Source: CAYVMN01 sp964452575 (lineage in GTDB: Bacteria; Desulfobacterota; DSM-4660; Desulfatiglandales; Desulfatiglandaceae). Taken from it: a stretch of 12,042 bases of DNA. The stretch covers positions 1-12,042 of the forward strand of contig CAYVMN010000140.1 in assembly GCA_964452575.1 (NCBI GenBank). Direction: 5' to 3'. The notes beneath the pieces were generated by a model that was given only the letters and a program-made list of their open reading frames with translations, was not told the DNA's origin and did no database searches. Position numbers and translations under genes: made by a program. Below are positions 1 through 7,700 of the stretch, piece after piece (position 1 is the first letter of the stretch; each line of letters starts with the position of its first letter).

Positions 1-620
1 TGGCCAAGTCGGACCGGGCCAGGCTGGCAACTGTGATCTTTCATATTGTTGAGTCCTTGAAGATCGTCTCTGCCCTAATATGGCCATTTATGCCGGGCTC
101 TGCCGAAAGACTTCAGGACCAGCTGGGCCTTGCAAAGAGGGGTGAAGACCTCAAACTTGGAGACCTGCACTCGTGGGGAAAGGAGAGGCCTGCAAGGCCC
201 ATGGTCAAGGCCCCGGCCCTCTTCCCCAGGGTCGAGGTAAAGGAGCCGACGAGGAAGACTGGAGGGCCTTTTACGCCCGAAACCGGGGGAAAAGAGGAAA
301 CTATGATTTCTTTTAAGGAATTTGAAAGGATGGACTTCAGGATTGGGACCATAAAAAAGGCAGAGGCCATCCGCGGATCAAAAAAACTCCTCAGGCTGAC
401 GGTAGATGTCGGTGACGAAAGGACTGTTGTGGCGGGGCTGGTGGGTCATTACAGGGAGGAGGAGCTACAGGGAAAACAGGTGCTCATACTTGCCAACCTG
501 CAACCGGTCAAGCTGATGGGGGTCGAGTCACACGGTATGGTGCTGGCAGCCGATGACGGGACTCACGTCCGCCTCCTCATACCGGATGGAAATATGACCC
601 CAGGGAGTAAGGTCCGCTAG
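1..620 (+). CDS. metG: Methionyl-tRNA synthetase, C-terminal part (5' end outside window)
   Basis: MetG charges tRNA-Met with methionine in the cytoplasm. The reading frame is open from the left edge (first full codon at position 3), so the GTG at 33 is internal and the catalytic domain lies outside. Visible first is the end of the anticodon-binding helical domain, with the family-like stretch ESLKIVSALIWPFMPGSAER. A proline- and charge-rich linker follows (about 160-300). Last comes a complete EMAPII/Trbp111-type tRNA-binding OB domain (about 303-620), recognised from FERMDFRIGTI, VVAGL and the run around NLQPVKLMGVESHGMVLAA. Many bacterial MetG proteins carry this extra domain, which promotes dimerisation and tRNA binding. 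The stop TAG is at 618-620. An in-frame ATG at 303 with AGAGG five bases upstream sits exactly at the domain boundary. The assignment is firm; only the 5' end is missing. Confidence 0.95.
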   Translation, partial: AKSDRARLATVIFHIVESLKIVSALIWPFMPGSAERLQDQLGLAKRGEDLKLGDLHSWGKERPARPMVKAPALFPRVEVKEPTRKTGGPFTPETGGKEETMISFKEFERMDFRIGTIKKAEAIRGSKKLLRLTVDVGDERTVVAGLVGHYREEELQGKQVLILANLQPVKLMGVESHGMVLAADDGTHVRLLIPDGNMTPGSKVR

Positions 621-652
621 TTTTTTTGGCTCCCGCCTGGCCGGATGGGTAG

Positions 653-1228
653 TCATGGCTCTGTTTCCAGATAAGCGGATCCCCCCTGGCATTTCTTACA
701 GACACCGCCATCTTTAGAAGGATAGCCTTCCTTGCAGAGAGGGCAGATGCCGATGGCGCCCATATGCTCCTTCCTGAGATGTTCAATCTTGACCCTCACC
801 GGTCTTACGCCACAGATGCTTGTGCCGGCACGGCGCATCTCATCCAGAAGTCGGCCCTTATCCTGTTCCTTTGCTGGCTTCAGCTTGAGATACCAGGACC
901 TTATTTCCGGCCACGCCTCTAAACGTTCGGGATCCAGGTAGACCCTGAACCCTTTTCCGGTGTACTTGTCATAGAGGGTGAGGGCGTAAAGGCCCCAGCT
1001 TATGACCTTCATCCAGCCGTTTCCAATGCTGCATGGGGTGAGCAACTGAACGGCATCGGGAAGGCACTTAGGGGTCTCCACGAGTGCATCGTAGATGGTT
1101 CCTTCGGGTAGGCGGCTCTTGGCCAGTTCTACCATGTATCCGCCGAGAACGAGCCCTGGCGCCGGGTTTCCATGAAAGGCCGTAACTCGTTCAAGATACT
1201 CCTCAAAGGAATAGGGTCCTATGTTCAT
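653..1228 (-). CDS. FmdE-family metal-binding protein with C-terminal zinc ribbon
   Basis: This 191-residue protein resembles the FmdE family, named for a subunit of formylmethanofuran dehydrogenase but widespread as stand-alone proteins in anaerobic bacteria. Their function is mostly unknown, with metal or molybdopterin-linked roles suggested. Seen here: HGNPAPGLVLGG at 19-30, matching the usual HGHxCPG-type motif; a conserved-looking stretch with C55, D58 and C66 (CLPDAVQLLTPCSIGN); ICGVRPVRV at 138-146; and a C-terminal CxxC...CxxC ribbon (C162, C165, C177, C180). In the first motif the second His is Asn and the Cys is Ala, so metal binding there may differ. The ATG at 1228 has AAAGGAG at 1239-1245, ten bases upstream, which supports the start. 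The gene converges on metG, 32 bp apart. No signal peptide or membrane segment is visible. The family is fairly sure; the function is not known. Confidence 0.82.
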   Translation of the reverse strand: MNIGPYSFEEYLERVTAFHGNPAPGLVLGGYMVELAKSRLPEGTIYDALVETPKCLPDAVQLLTPCSIGNGWMKVISWGLYALTLYDKYTGKGFRVYLDPERLEAWPEIRSWYLKLKPAKEQDKGRLLDEMRRAGTSICGVRPVRVKIEHLRKEHMGAIGICPLCKEGYPSKDGGVCKKCQGGSAYLETEP

Positions 1229-1238
1229 CCGGGTCTGG

Positions 1239-1245
1239 CTCCTTT
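1239..1245 (-). promoter_or_regulatory. Ribosome binding site of the FmdE-like gene
   Basis: On the minus strand AAAGGAG lies ten bases before the ATG at 1228. It is a near-consensus Shine-Dalgarno sequence and supports this start. Confidence 0.7.
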
Positions 1246-1273
1246 AGAAAGAGTGCCTTATTTCTTGTGATCT

Positions 1274-1282
1274 CTTATAGCA
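1274..1282 (-). promoter_or_regulatory. Candidate extended -10 promoter of the FmdE-like gene
   Basis: The minus strand reads TGCTATAAG, an extended -10 element with TATAAG in place of TATAAT. The matching -35 region (TTCCTT, 17 bp upstream) is weak, as is common for extended -10 promoters. Transcription would begin near 1267, giving a leader of about 40 bases. Seen by eye only. Confidence 0.35.
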
Positions 1283-1333
1283 TAGGCCGTCCTAACAAGG
1301 AACTCATAATTTGCGGATCATCTCCAGAACAAT

Positions 1334-1365
1334 TGGTCGATGATAAGGATTCAAGGATTCGAGTG
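1334..1365. repeat. Left inverted-repeat arm of octamer repeats
   Basis: This 32-base arm contains two copies of an 8-bp unit (AGGATTCA at 1346-1353, AGGATTCG at 1354-1361) bounded on the outside by TGGTCGA. Its reverse complement matches the arm at 1527-1560 over nearly its whole length, with two extra bases in the right arm. The two arms bracket the four-helix-bundle remnant. Confidence 0.75.
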
Positions 1366-1367
1366 AA

Positions 1368-1541
1368 ATGCTTAAAAATTACAAAGAATTAAAGGTTTGG
1401 CAGAAGTCCTATCAGCTATGTTTAGAAATTTATGGAATAACTGCAAGATTCCCGAAGGATGAAAAATTCGGTTTGACTTCCCAGATCAGGCGAGCTTCTG
1501 TGTCCGTTCCTTTAAAAGAAAACAAACACTTGAATCCTTGA
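1368..1541 (+). pseudogene. Truncated four-helix-bundle protein (23S rRNA intervening-sequence protein family)
   Basis: The frame from ATG 1368 to TGA 1539-1541 encodes 57 residues. It starts NYKELKVWQKSYQLCLEIYG and continues through FPKDEKFGLTSQIRRASVSV, which is the hallmark N-terminal half of the four-helix-bundle/S23 family. Full members run to about 115-125 residues. Here the match stops at about residue 48, where an alanine-glutamate-glycine turn (SIPxNIAEG-like) is expected. Instead the frame reads PLKENKHLNP and ends on a TGA supplied by the right octamer repeat. I infer an internal deletion that removed the second half and joined the gene to the right flank. Relatives occur inside 23S rRNA intervening sequences of some bacteria and as dispersed chromosomal genes; their function is unclear. 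No strong ribosome binding site is visible. Family recognition is confident; whether the short peptide is made is unknown. Confidence 0.82.
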
Positions 1542-1560
1542 ATCCTCGAATCCTCGACCA
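1527..1560. repeat. Right inverted-repeat arm of octamer repeats
   Basis: Three tandem octamers, TGAATCCT (1531-1538), TGAATCCT (1539-1546) and CGAATCCT (1547-1554), are followed by CGACCA. The arm is the inverted counterpart of 1334-1365. It supplies the last codons and the stop of the truncated four-helix-bundle frame. Confidence 0.75.
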
Positions 1561-1562
1561 CT

Positions 1563-1584
1563 TTCTCCCAAATAATTGGGAGAA
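1563..1584. repeat. Perfect 9-bp hairpin with ATAA loop
   Basis: TTCTCCCAA (1563-1571), loop ATAA, TTGGGAGAA (1576-1584). No T-run follows on either strand, so it is not an obvious intrinsic terminator. It sits directly outside the right octamer arm and could be part of the same element or a processing or regulatory structure. Confidence 0.6.
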
Positions 1585-1681
1585 GAGCATAATTTGTAAA
1601 TTTGTTTCAGGTTTAAAGCGGAAACCTAGAGAGAGGCTGCTGGGGTTGGCCAGGGATTGAACATTGAGGATTTTTCTCTAT

Positions 1682-1709
1682 TTGACTTACCAAGAATTTA
1701 TGTGATAGT
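1682..1709 (+). promoter_or_regulatory. Candidate sigma-70-type promoter for the Fe-S/LUD gene
   Basis: TTGACT at 1682-1687 and GATAGT at 1704-1709 are separated by 16 bp, with TGT before the -10 giving an extended -10 character. A start near 1716 would give a leader of roughly 125 bases before the ATG at 1842. It is a pattern match by eye only. Confidence 0.35.
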
Positions 1710-1790
1710 TGAACGTACCGAGACTGGCCGCCTCTTTGTTAGACGACATCAATTGTCTGCTCATGAGAGGGCGAAGCCACCCCAGCCAAT

Positions 1791-1811
1791 CTTCAATCTT
1801 GGATCTTCAAA
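1791..1811. repeat. Short 7-bp tandem repeat before the Fe-S/LUD gene
   Basis: CTTCAAT, CTTGGAT and CTTCAAA follow one another at 1791-1811. Three imperfect heptamers are a weak array, about 30 bases before the start codon. Confidence 0.4.
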
Positions 1812-1828
1812 TCTCCGGTCTAAGGGTT

Positions 1829-1833
1829 AGGAG
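1829..1833 (+). promoter_or_regulatory. Ribosome binding site of the Fe-S/LUD gene
   Basis: AGGAG lies eight bases before the ATG at 1842, good spacing that supports this start. Confidence 0.7.
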
Positions 1834-1841
1834 ATAGAAAC

Positions 1842-3632
1842 ATGGAGGATATATACGTTCGGCTTGCGAAGCACCTGGAAGGGCTTATAATGGGATATCC
1901 TTATAATGAGGTCATCATCGACCTTCTAAAAGAGATGTTTGACCCGCTCGAGGCCAGGGTCGCCCTAGCCATCCCTAATAACCTGATCCCCCTTGAAGTG
2001 GTGGATATGGAGACCATAGCCTCGCGCTCGGACCTTTCAAAGGAAGTGGTTGAAAGGGTGCTGGATGCCCTTTCCAGCCGCAACGTGATCTTCACAGGCC
2101 CTACCAGGACCGGGTCCAGGGGCTATTCGCTCCTGCAGGTGGGTTACGGTGTGCCCCAGACCTTTTTCTGGGCCGGCAAAAGGGATGAGCATGCCAGGAA
2201 GATGGCCGAGGTGGTACTCAAATATTTTTCTGTCTCTACTACAGGCAAGGTCTACGGCGGAGTTCCTACAAAGACCTATAAGTACAGCCCGGCCGGCCTT
2301 GCTGTAGATGTGCCGAAGCAAGGGGTCTTACCCCACGAAGAGATAGGGCCAATAGTGGATGCTGCAACAAAGATAGCCCTGGCTCACTGCCCCTGCAGGA
2401 TGTCAGCCAATATCCTTGGCAGGACAGATTGCAGGCACAGCCTTGAGGTCTGCATCAAGTACGACGAGATGGCCGAGTTCGTGATATCAGGGGGACTTGC
2501 CCGTCAGATCTCCAGGGATGAGGCCAGGCACGTACTTGAGAATTGCGAGAAGGAGGGTCTGGTCCACATGGTGGACAATGCACAAGGGGGCATCAAACAT
2601 ACATGCAACTGCTGCGGGCACTACTGCTGGAACGTTGGCATAATAAGGCGACGAAGGATACCTAGGGACGCCTTGATGGCCGTATATTTCACGCGTGAAA
2701 CAGATCTGGAGGAATGCATAGGATGCGGGGCATGCGAGGAAATATGTCCTGTGGATGCCGTGAAGTTGGTGGACGACAAGCCACTGGTGGACCTCAACTG
2801 GTGCATAGGGTGCGGGGTATGTGCAGTCTCTTGTCCTGCATGGGCCATCTCTATCATACGTCGCTTTGAGAGTAAGGCCCCGGAAAGCTTTGCCGGGCTT
2901 CATCGTCAATTGAGAGAGGAGAAGGGACAATCTATCATATTGGACGGGAAAGGATCTAATAAGGTAAAGGAGTACGATATGGAAAAGATTATCAACGATT
3001 ACTGGAGGACCCGCTTTACCGATCTAAAGGGTGAATTGGAGGACAATCACTTCGAGGTCTATCTGGCAGATAGCGCCTCTGAGGCCAAGAGGATTGTACT
3101 TGAAGAGATCCTCCCAAAGATAGGGCCCAAGAGCGTCTCCTGGGGCGGCTCCATGACATTTCTAGCAACAGGTCTCTACGAGGCAATCAAAGGGCATCCC
3201 GGTCTCGATATCCTGGACACCTTCGACAGGACCATCCCCAGGGAAGAGATGCTAGAGCGGCGAAGGCAGGCCCTCCTCGTGGATCTATTCATTACTGGAA
3301 CAAATGCCATTACAGAGTCTGGCCAGCTCGTCAACCTGGATATGACCGGCAACAGGATAGGTGGCATAACATTTGGTCCAAGGTCCGTAGTAATCCTGAT
3401 AGGGAGAAACAAGATCGTTGGAGATCTGGATGAGGCCATGACCCGCATCAAGAACTATGTGGCACCGATCAATGCCATGCGGCTCAATATGAAGACGCCA
3501 TGTGTTAAGACTTCATTTTGCGAGGAGTGCAACAGCCCCGATCGCATATGTAACACCTGGACCATCACCGAGAAATGCTTTCCCAAGGGGCGGGTAAAGA
3601 TCGTCCTGATAAACGAGGATCTCGGGTTCTAG
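1842..3632 (+). CDS. Winged-helix / 4Fe-4S ferredoxin / LUD-domain fusion protein
   Basis: This 596-residue protein is predicted to be a soluble, cytoplasmic redox protein. Residues about 20-100 look like a winged-helix region (IASRSDLSKEVVERVLDALS). Cysteine-rich segments follow: C183, C185, C197, C204, then C255, C257, C258 and C262. Two classical 4Fe-4S motifs come next: C292, C295, C298 with C302, and C321, C324, C327 with C331. After a linker, residues about 380-596 form a LUD (DUF162) domain. Its recognisable stretches are SVSWGGSMTF, FITGTNAITESGQLVNLDMTGNR, GRNKIVGDLDEAMTRI and a C-terminal cysteine set (C554, C560, C563, C570, C579). LutB/LutC proteins of this family take part in L-lactate oxidation to pyruvate, but many LUD proteins are uncharacterised, and no lutA-like or lactate permease gene is nearby. 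AGGAG at 1829-1833, eight bases before the ATG, fixes the start. The domain calls are strong; the substrate and electron partner are unknown. Confidence 0.88.
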   Translation: MEDIYVRLAKHLEGLIMGYPYNEVIIDLLKEMFDPLEARVALAIPNNLIPLEVVDMETIASRSDLSKEVVERVLDALSSRNVIFTGPTRTGSRGYSLLQVGYGVPQTFFWAGKRDEHARKMAEVVLKYFSVSTTGKVYGGVPTKTYKYSPAGLAVDVPKQGVLPHEEIGPIVDAATKIALAHCPCRMSANILGRTDCRHSLEVCIKYDEMAEFVISGGLARQISRDEARHVLENCEKEGLVHMVDNAQGGIKHTCNCCGHYCWNVGIIRRRRIPRDALMAVYFTRETDLEECIGCGACEEICPVDAVKLVDDKPLVDLNWCIGCGVCAVSCPAWAISIIRRFESKAPESFAGLHRQLREEKGQSIILDGKGSNKVKEYDMEKIINDYWRTRFTDLKGELEDNHFEVYLADSASEAKRIVLEEILPKIGPKSVSWGGSMTFLATGLYEAIKGHPGLDILDTFDRTIPREEMLERRRQALLVDLFITGTNAITESGQLVNLDMTGNRIGGITFGPRSVVILIGRNKIVGDLDEAMTRIKNYVAPINAMRLNMKTPCVKTSFCEECNSPDRICNTWTITEKCFPKGRVKIVLINEDLGF

Positions 3633-4711
3633 GGAGAGGTTATGCCCAGGGGCCTCAGTAGGCGCCTTTGGATCTCATTTTGTGTCCATTTCATGCCGTT
3701 TTTGCATTTCCCTTCCTGGAAGATGCTGCAAAGGGCACCGGCATAATATCTGGCAGTATTGAAGCTATCATCAGTAGCCTGTTCAATGATCTCCCAGTCG
3801 GGCGTTAGAGTAAATTGCCTGAAGGCGTCTACCAAGTGAGGGATGAGCTGTTTTCTCAGGCCGTCGAGAAAGGCTACATAGAATCCGAGGGAGGCTGTCT
3901 TGCGTTCCCTTGCGATATATCGAAGTGTCCCGTATTGATTGGTATCGGCAAGGAGGTCCTTCACGGTCCGGGCCAGTAGTTCGATTGGCGTGTGGGGGAA
4001 AGTAGCGATAATCTCCCTCCAGGTCTCACGGTCAAAGATGGAGTCCTTGATCTCCCCCAGCTCATGGTATACATAGGTTTCAATTTGATCCTCAGAGATC
4101 CTTGTAATATTTTTCTGTAGTTCCCCTGGCTCCTGGCCATTGACCCCGCAATGTTGCAGGGCGAACCTGAGGGCATCTCTACCCGACTTCTTGATAAAAA
4201 ACATCTGATCCCATAAGAAGAGCCTTGCAGACTCCTTCCGGATGAGTATGCATTCACCCTGAGTTAAGGCGGGGATGGTCAGCAGGTCACGGGCCAGCTC
4301 CCGTCCGAGGATATATACAGGCTGTCCGTCCATCTCTTTTTTGTCTTCAAGGGTGGCCAAAAAAAAGGTGGGTCTCATGCTGTAGACATATCCGGCGCCA
4401 TAGAAAAGACCATGCGGCTCTAGCACGGTGTTGATGCCCGAGGAATCGAACGGGGCGTAAGTGTTGCCAAGGATTGTTATTTCGACAAAGTCCTCTCCTG
4501 CGATCCTGTCCCACTCTTCCTCCTTCTCACCGATCCATTCCAGGATCTCAGAGGAATCCTTCTCTACCCAAGGATCCAAACCTTTTTCCCATTTATATAG
4601 ATCACGAAGCCGAAGGGCCAGGCCACAGACCGAATAGAGTCCCGAATGACGTGAATCGCATATGGAGCAGTTATCGAGTACCTGGTTGACTATGTCTTTT
4701 ACTTGAATCAT
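3629..4711 (-). CDS. Conserved protein of unknown function (possibly the Sfum_1244-type family)
   Basis: This 360-residue protein has no catalytic domain that I recognise. The N-terminus has closely spaced cysteines (C15, C18, C29 in NCSICDSRHSGLYSVCGL), then LRDLYKWEKGL. From memory this resembles a conserved deltaproteobacterial family named after the Syntrophobacter locus Sfum_1244; I could not check it. There is no signal peptide or membrane segment, so a cytoplasmic place is likely. An in-frame stop just upstream makes the ATG at 4709-4711 the first possible ATG, but no Shine-Dalgarno sequence is visible. It lies 88 bp downstream of dnaE on the same strand with no clear terminator between, so co-transcription is plausible. 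Its stop shares the CTAG at 3629-3632 with the converging Fe-S/LUD gene. It is certainly a real gene by length and composition; its role is unknown. Confidence 0.8.
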   Translation of the reverse strand: MIQVKDIVNQVLDNCSICDSRHSGLYSVCGLALRLRDLYKWEKGLDPWVEKDSSEILEWIGEKEEEWDRIAGEDFVEITILGNTYAPFDSSGINTVLEPHGLFYGAGYVYSMRPTFFLATLEDKKEMDGQPVYILGRELARDLLTIPALTQGECILIRKESARLFLWDQMFFIKKSGRDALRFALQHCGVNGQEPGELQKNITRISEDQIETYVYHELGEIKDSIFDRETWREIIATFPHTPIELLARTVKDLLADTNQYGTLRYIARERKTASLGFYVAFLDGLRKQLIPHLVDAFRQFTLTPDWEIIEQATDDSFNTARYYAGALCSIFQEGKCKNGMKWTQNEIQRRLLRPLGITSP

Positions 4712-4799
4712 GGCATGTCTAAATAGGGCTTATGCACTTATCTCTTATCTGGGAGACTCTCTTGATCCAGATTGTAACCCGATCTCATCCGATCAGTGG

Positions 4800-7700
4800 C
4801 TACATCAAGGAAACCCTTTTTCCGATCACGGCCTCGATCTCTGATATGAGCTTCTCGGAGGGAAGGACCTTGAAGCGGTTGTGGGCGGAGATTACTACCT
4901 CCTTGCCATCTGGCATATCCACCTTGAAGAAAAGATTTGAGTCTCCCGGATATCTGAATACCACATCCGCCAAATCTTTCAGGAGTTCCCTGGATATGCT
5001 GTCGTAATCAAGAGCGACTTCTACTGCCCCTATTGCCTTTTGTCGAATTGATTCAAGGGCAGCAATGTCTTGCGCAATGATCTTCGCCGAGTTCTCGCCA
5101 ATTTCGACTGTTCCGGTGATCAAGATAGGGTCGTCACCCTTGAGTATGGGCGCGATTCGATTAAAGAGGTCGGGAAATATGACTGCCTCAATAAAACCTG
5201 AGAGGTCCTCCACATTTATGTTGGCCATCTTGTCGCCCCTCTTGGTTCTTTTTATCTTCAGGCTTTCAACCACGCCAGCGACCTTGACCTGGCACCTGTC
5301 CTGCAGTGAAGAGATATCCTGAATATCAGTTGCATTTAATCTCTTTATCTCATTGCGTAACCTTGCCAGGGGATGACCTGTAATGTAAAAGCCGAGGGCC
5401 TCCTTTTCCCTCCTTAACCTGTCCCTTTCATCCCATTCGTCAATCTGGGGAAACTCGAAGAAATCCCCATTTACTCCATCTCCCGAATCAAGGGACGCGA
5501 AGATACTAAGCTGATTGGGATCATGGTTGGCGCCGCTGATCCTAAGCGCGTCATCGAGTCCGGCAAAGAGCCTGGATCTATAGATCCCGGTAAAATCGAG
5601 TGCCCCGCATTCAATCAGGCCTTCAAGGACCCTTCGGTTTACCTTTGATCCCTCTATCCTTTTGCAGAACTCCACCAGGTCACGAAATGGCCCGTGGCTC
5701 TTCCTCTCCTCGATGACCGACTCCATGGCCTTCAGACCTACGTTTTTGACCGCAGCAAGACCGAAACGGATTTTCCTGCCCACTACCGAGAAGTCTGCCT
5801 GGCTTTCATTAATATCCGGGGGCAAGATCTCGATGCCCATCTCCCGGCACTCCGCAATGTTCTTGATGGTCTTATCCTGGTTGCCCATATCCTGGGTCAG
5901 GAGGGCGGCCATAAACTGTACCGGATAGTGGGCCTTTAGATAGGCTGTCTGATACGCGATCATGGCGTAGGCGGCAGAATGGGACTTATTGAACCCGTAA
6001 CCGCCAAATTTCTCTATGAGCATGAAGAGCTTCTCCGCTCTTATCGGGGAAACGCCGTTTTCGGTTGCCCCCTCGATAAAGCGGGCCCTGTGTTTGGCCA
6101 TTACCTCAGGTCTCTTTTTTCCGATGGCCTTTCTGAGCTCGTCCGCCTCGGCCAATGTATATTTGGCAAGTACCTGGGCGATCTTCATGACCTGTTCCTG
6201 GTATAGTATTACGCCATAGGTCTCTTTCAGGATGGACTCAAGCTGGGAAAGCGGGTACCTGGCCTTGGCCTTCCCGTTTTTTCCATTGATGAATTCGTCA
6301 ATCATATTACTGCCCAGAGGGCCGGGCCTGTAAAGGGCAACCAGGGCAATCATGTCTTCAAAGACCTCTGGCCTTAGCCTCCTGAGGATATCTTTCATCC
6401 CCGAGCTCTCCAGTTGAAATACACCGGTCGTCCTTGCCTCGCTTACAAGTTGGTAGGTAGCCTCATCATCCAAGGGGATTCTCTCAATGTCGATCCGCTT
6501 CCCTGTGGTCTCTTCTATAAGCCTGAGGGTGTGCTTGATGACCGTCAAGGTCTTAAGTCCCAAAAAGTCGAACTTTATGAGGCCCAACTTCTCAATCTGT
6601 CCCATGGTATACTGGGTCATTATCTCGTCTTTTGAGCCCTTGAAAAGGGGCAGATACTCTACGAGGGGCCGGTCAGAGATGACGACCCCAGAGGCGTGGG
6701 TGGATGCATGTCTGGCCAGTCCTTCAAGGGACTTTGATATCTCAAGGAGTTTCTTTGTCGGACCTTGCTTTTCCTCAAGGGTCTTCAGCTCAGGTTCTTC
6801 TTCCAGGGCCTTTTCCAGGGTCACACCCAGCCTCTCAGGCACCAGCTTTGCAATGCGGTCCACCTCTGCTAAGGGTATGTTGAGGCTTCGGCCCACATCT
6901 CTAATGGCCCCCCTGGCCTTCATGGTCCCGAATGTGATTATCTGACCGACGTTATCACGGCCATATTTCTCGGAGACGTAACGGATGACTTCATCCCTGC
7001 CATTGATGCAGAAGTCGATATCTATATCAGGCATGCTTATGCGCTGGGGATTGAGAAACCTTTCAAAGAGGAGGCCGTACCGGATAGGGTCCAGGTTTGT
7101 TATATTCATACAATAGGCCACAAGAGAACCGGCCGCTGAGCCGCGGCCAGGGCCCACTGGGATGTCACAGCGACGTGCGTATTCAACAAAATCGGCAACG
7201 ATCAGAAAATAGCCTGAAAAGCCCATCTTCTGGATGGTATCCAGCTCATAATCGAGCCTTTCCTTGTATTCGCGAACGACTTCTACGGGAAGGGTACCTT
7301 GCTCTTTCTCCTTCTCAGACAGTCGTTTGTCGAGGCCGGCTGTAGATTCTTGGACCAGAATTTCATTTAGGGTCCGGTTTTCAGGTACCTGAAATACCGG
7401 GTACTTGTACTGGCCGAATTCCATCCCATACTGGCATAGACGGGCAACCTGTAAGGTGTTTTCGAGCGCCTCTTCAAACCCCAGGAGTGCGTCTGCCATC
7501 TCGTCGGGAGATTTGAAGTAAAATTCCTTGTTGGAAAATCTCAGCCTCTTTTCATCATCAATGGTCTTGCCCGTCTGGATGCAGAGGAGCACGTCATGTG
7601 CCTCCGCATCTTTTTGCTCAAGATAGTGACAGTCATTGGTAGCTACCAGGGGGATGGAGAGATCCCTTGACAACTCTTTAAGGGCCCTGTTCACCCTGAT

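Larger units (their letters stand above)
1229..1841. other. 613-bp intergenic region with repeat element remnant and leader of the Fe-S/LUD gene
   Basis: Apart from the four-helix-bundle remnant, I see no intact gene here. From the left it holds the FmdE-like gene's upstream signals, the inverted octamer arms around the remnant and the 9-bp hairpin. A small stem follows (AGGTTT 1609-1614 with AAACCT 1622-1627). There is then a long-range inverted repeat (1639-1650 with 1776-1786), a promoter-like sequence near 1682-1709, and 7-bp repeats at 1791-1811. By eye it is richer in A+T than the flanking genes. No tRNA, rRNA or other known RNA was recognised. Confidence 0.6.

Noticed and set aside
33..35. 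GTG as the start of a separate 195-residue protein.
   Set aside because: The frame is open to position 3 and the residues before it continue the MetG helical domain, so this is an internal valine codon.
621..627. Run of seven T after the metG stop as an intrinsic terminator.
   Set aside because: I could not find a convincing GC-rich stem immediately before it; only a 4-bp pairing is possible.
1346..1362. GGATTCAAGGATTCGAG and its counterpart near 1531-1557 resemble a tRNA T-arm (GTTCGAATCC).
   Set aside because: They belong to an 8-bp repeat present in inverted orientation; no acceptor stem, anticodon arm or CCA end can be built around them.
1531..1557. Tandem octamers as a possible CRISPR-like array.
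   Set aside because: The units are 8 bp and directly adjacent with no spacers, and no cas gene is present.
2487..2930. Minus-strand open frame of 147 codons inside the Fe-S/LUD gene.
   Set aside because: It is antisense to the ferredoxin region; its open state follows from the plus-strand codon composition, and it shows no family features.
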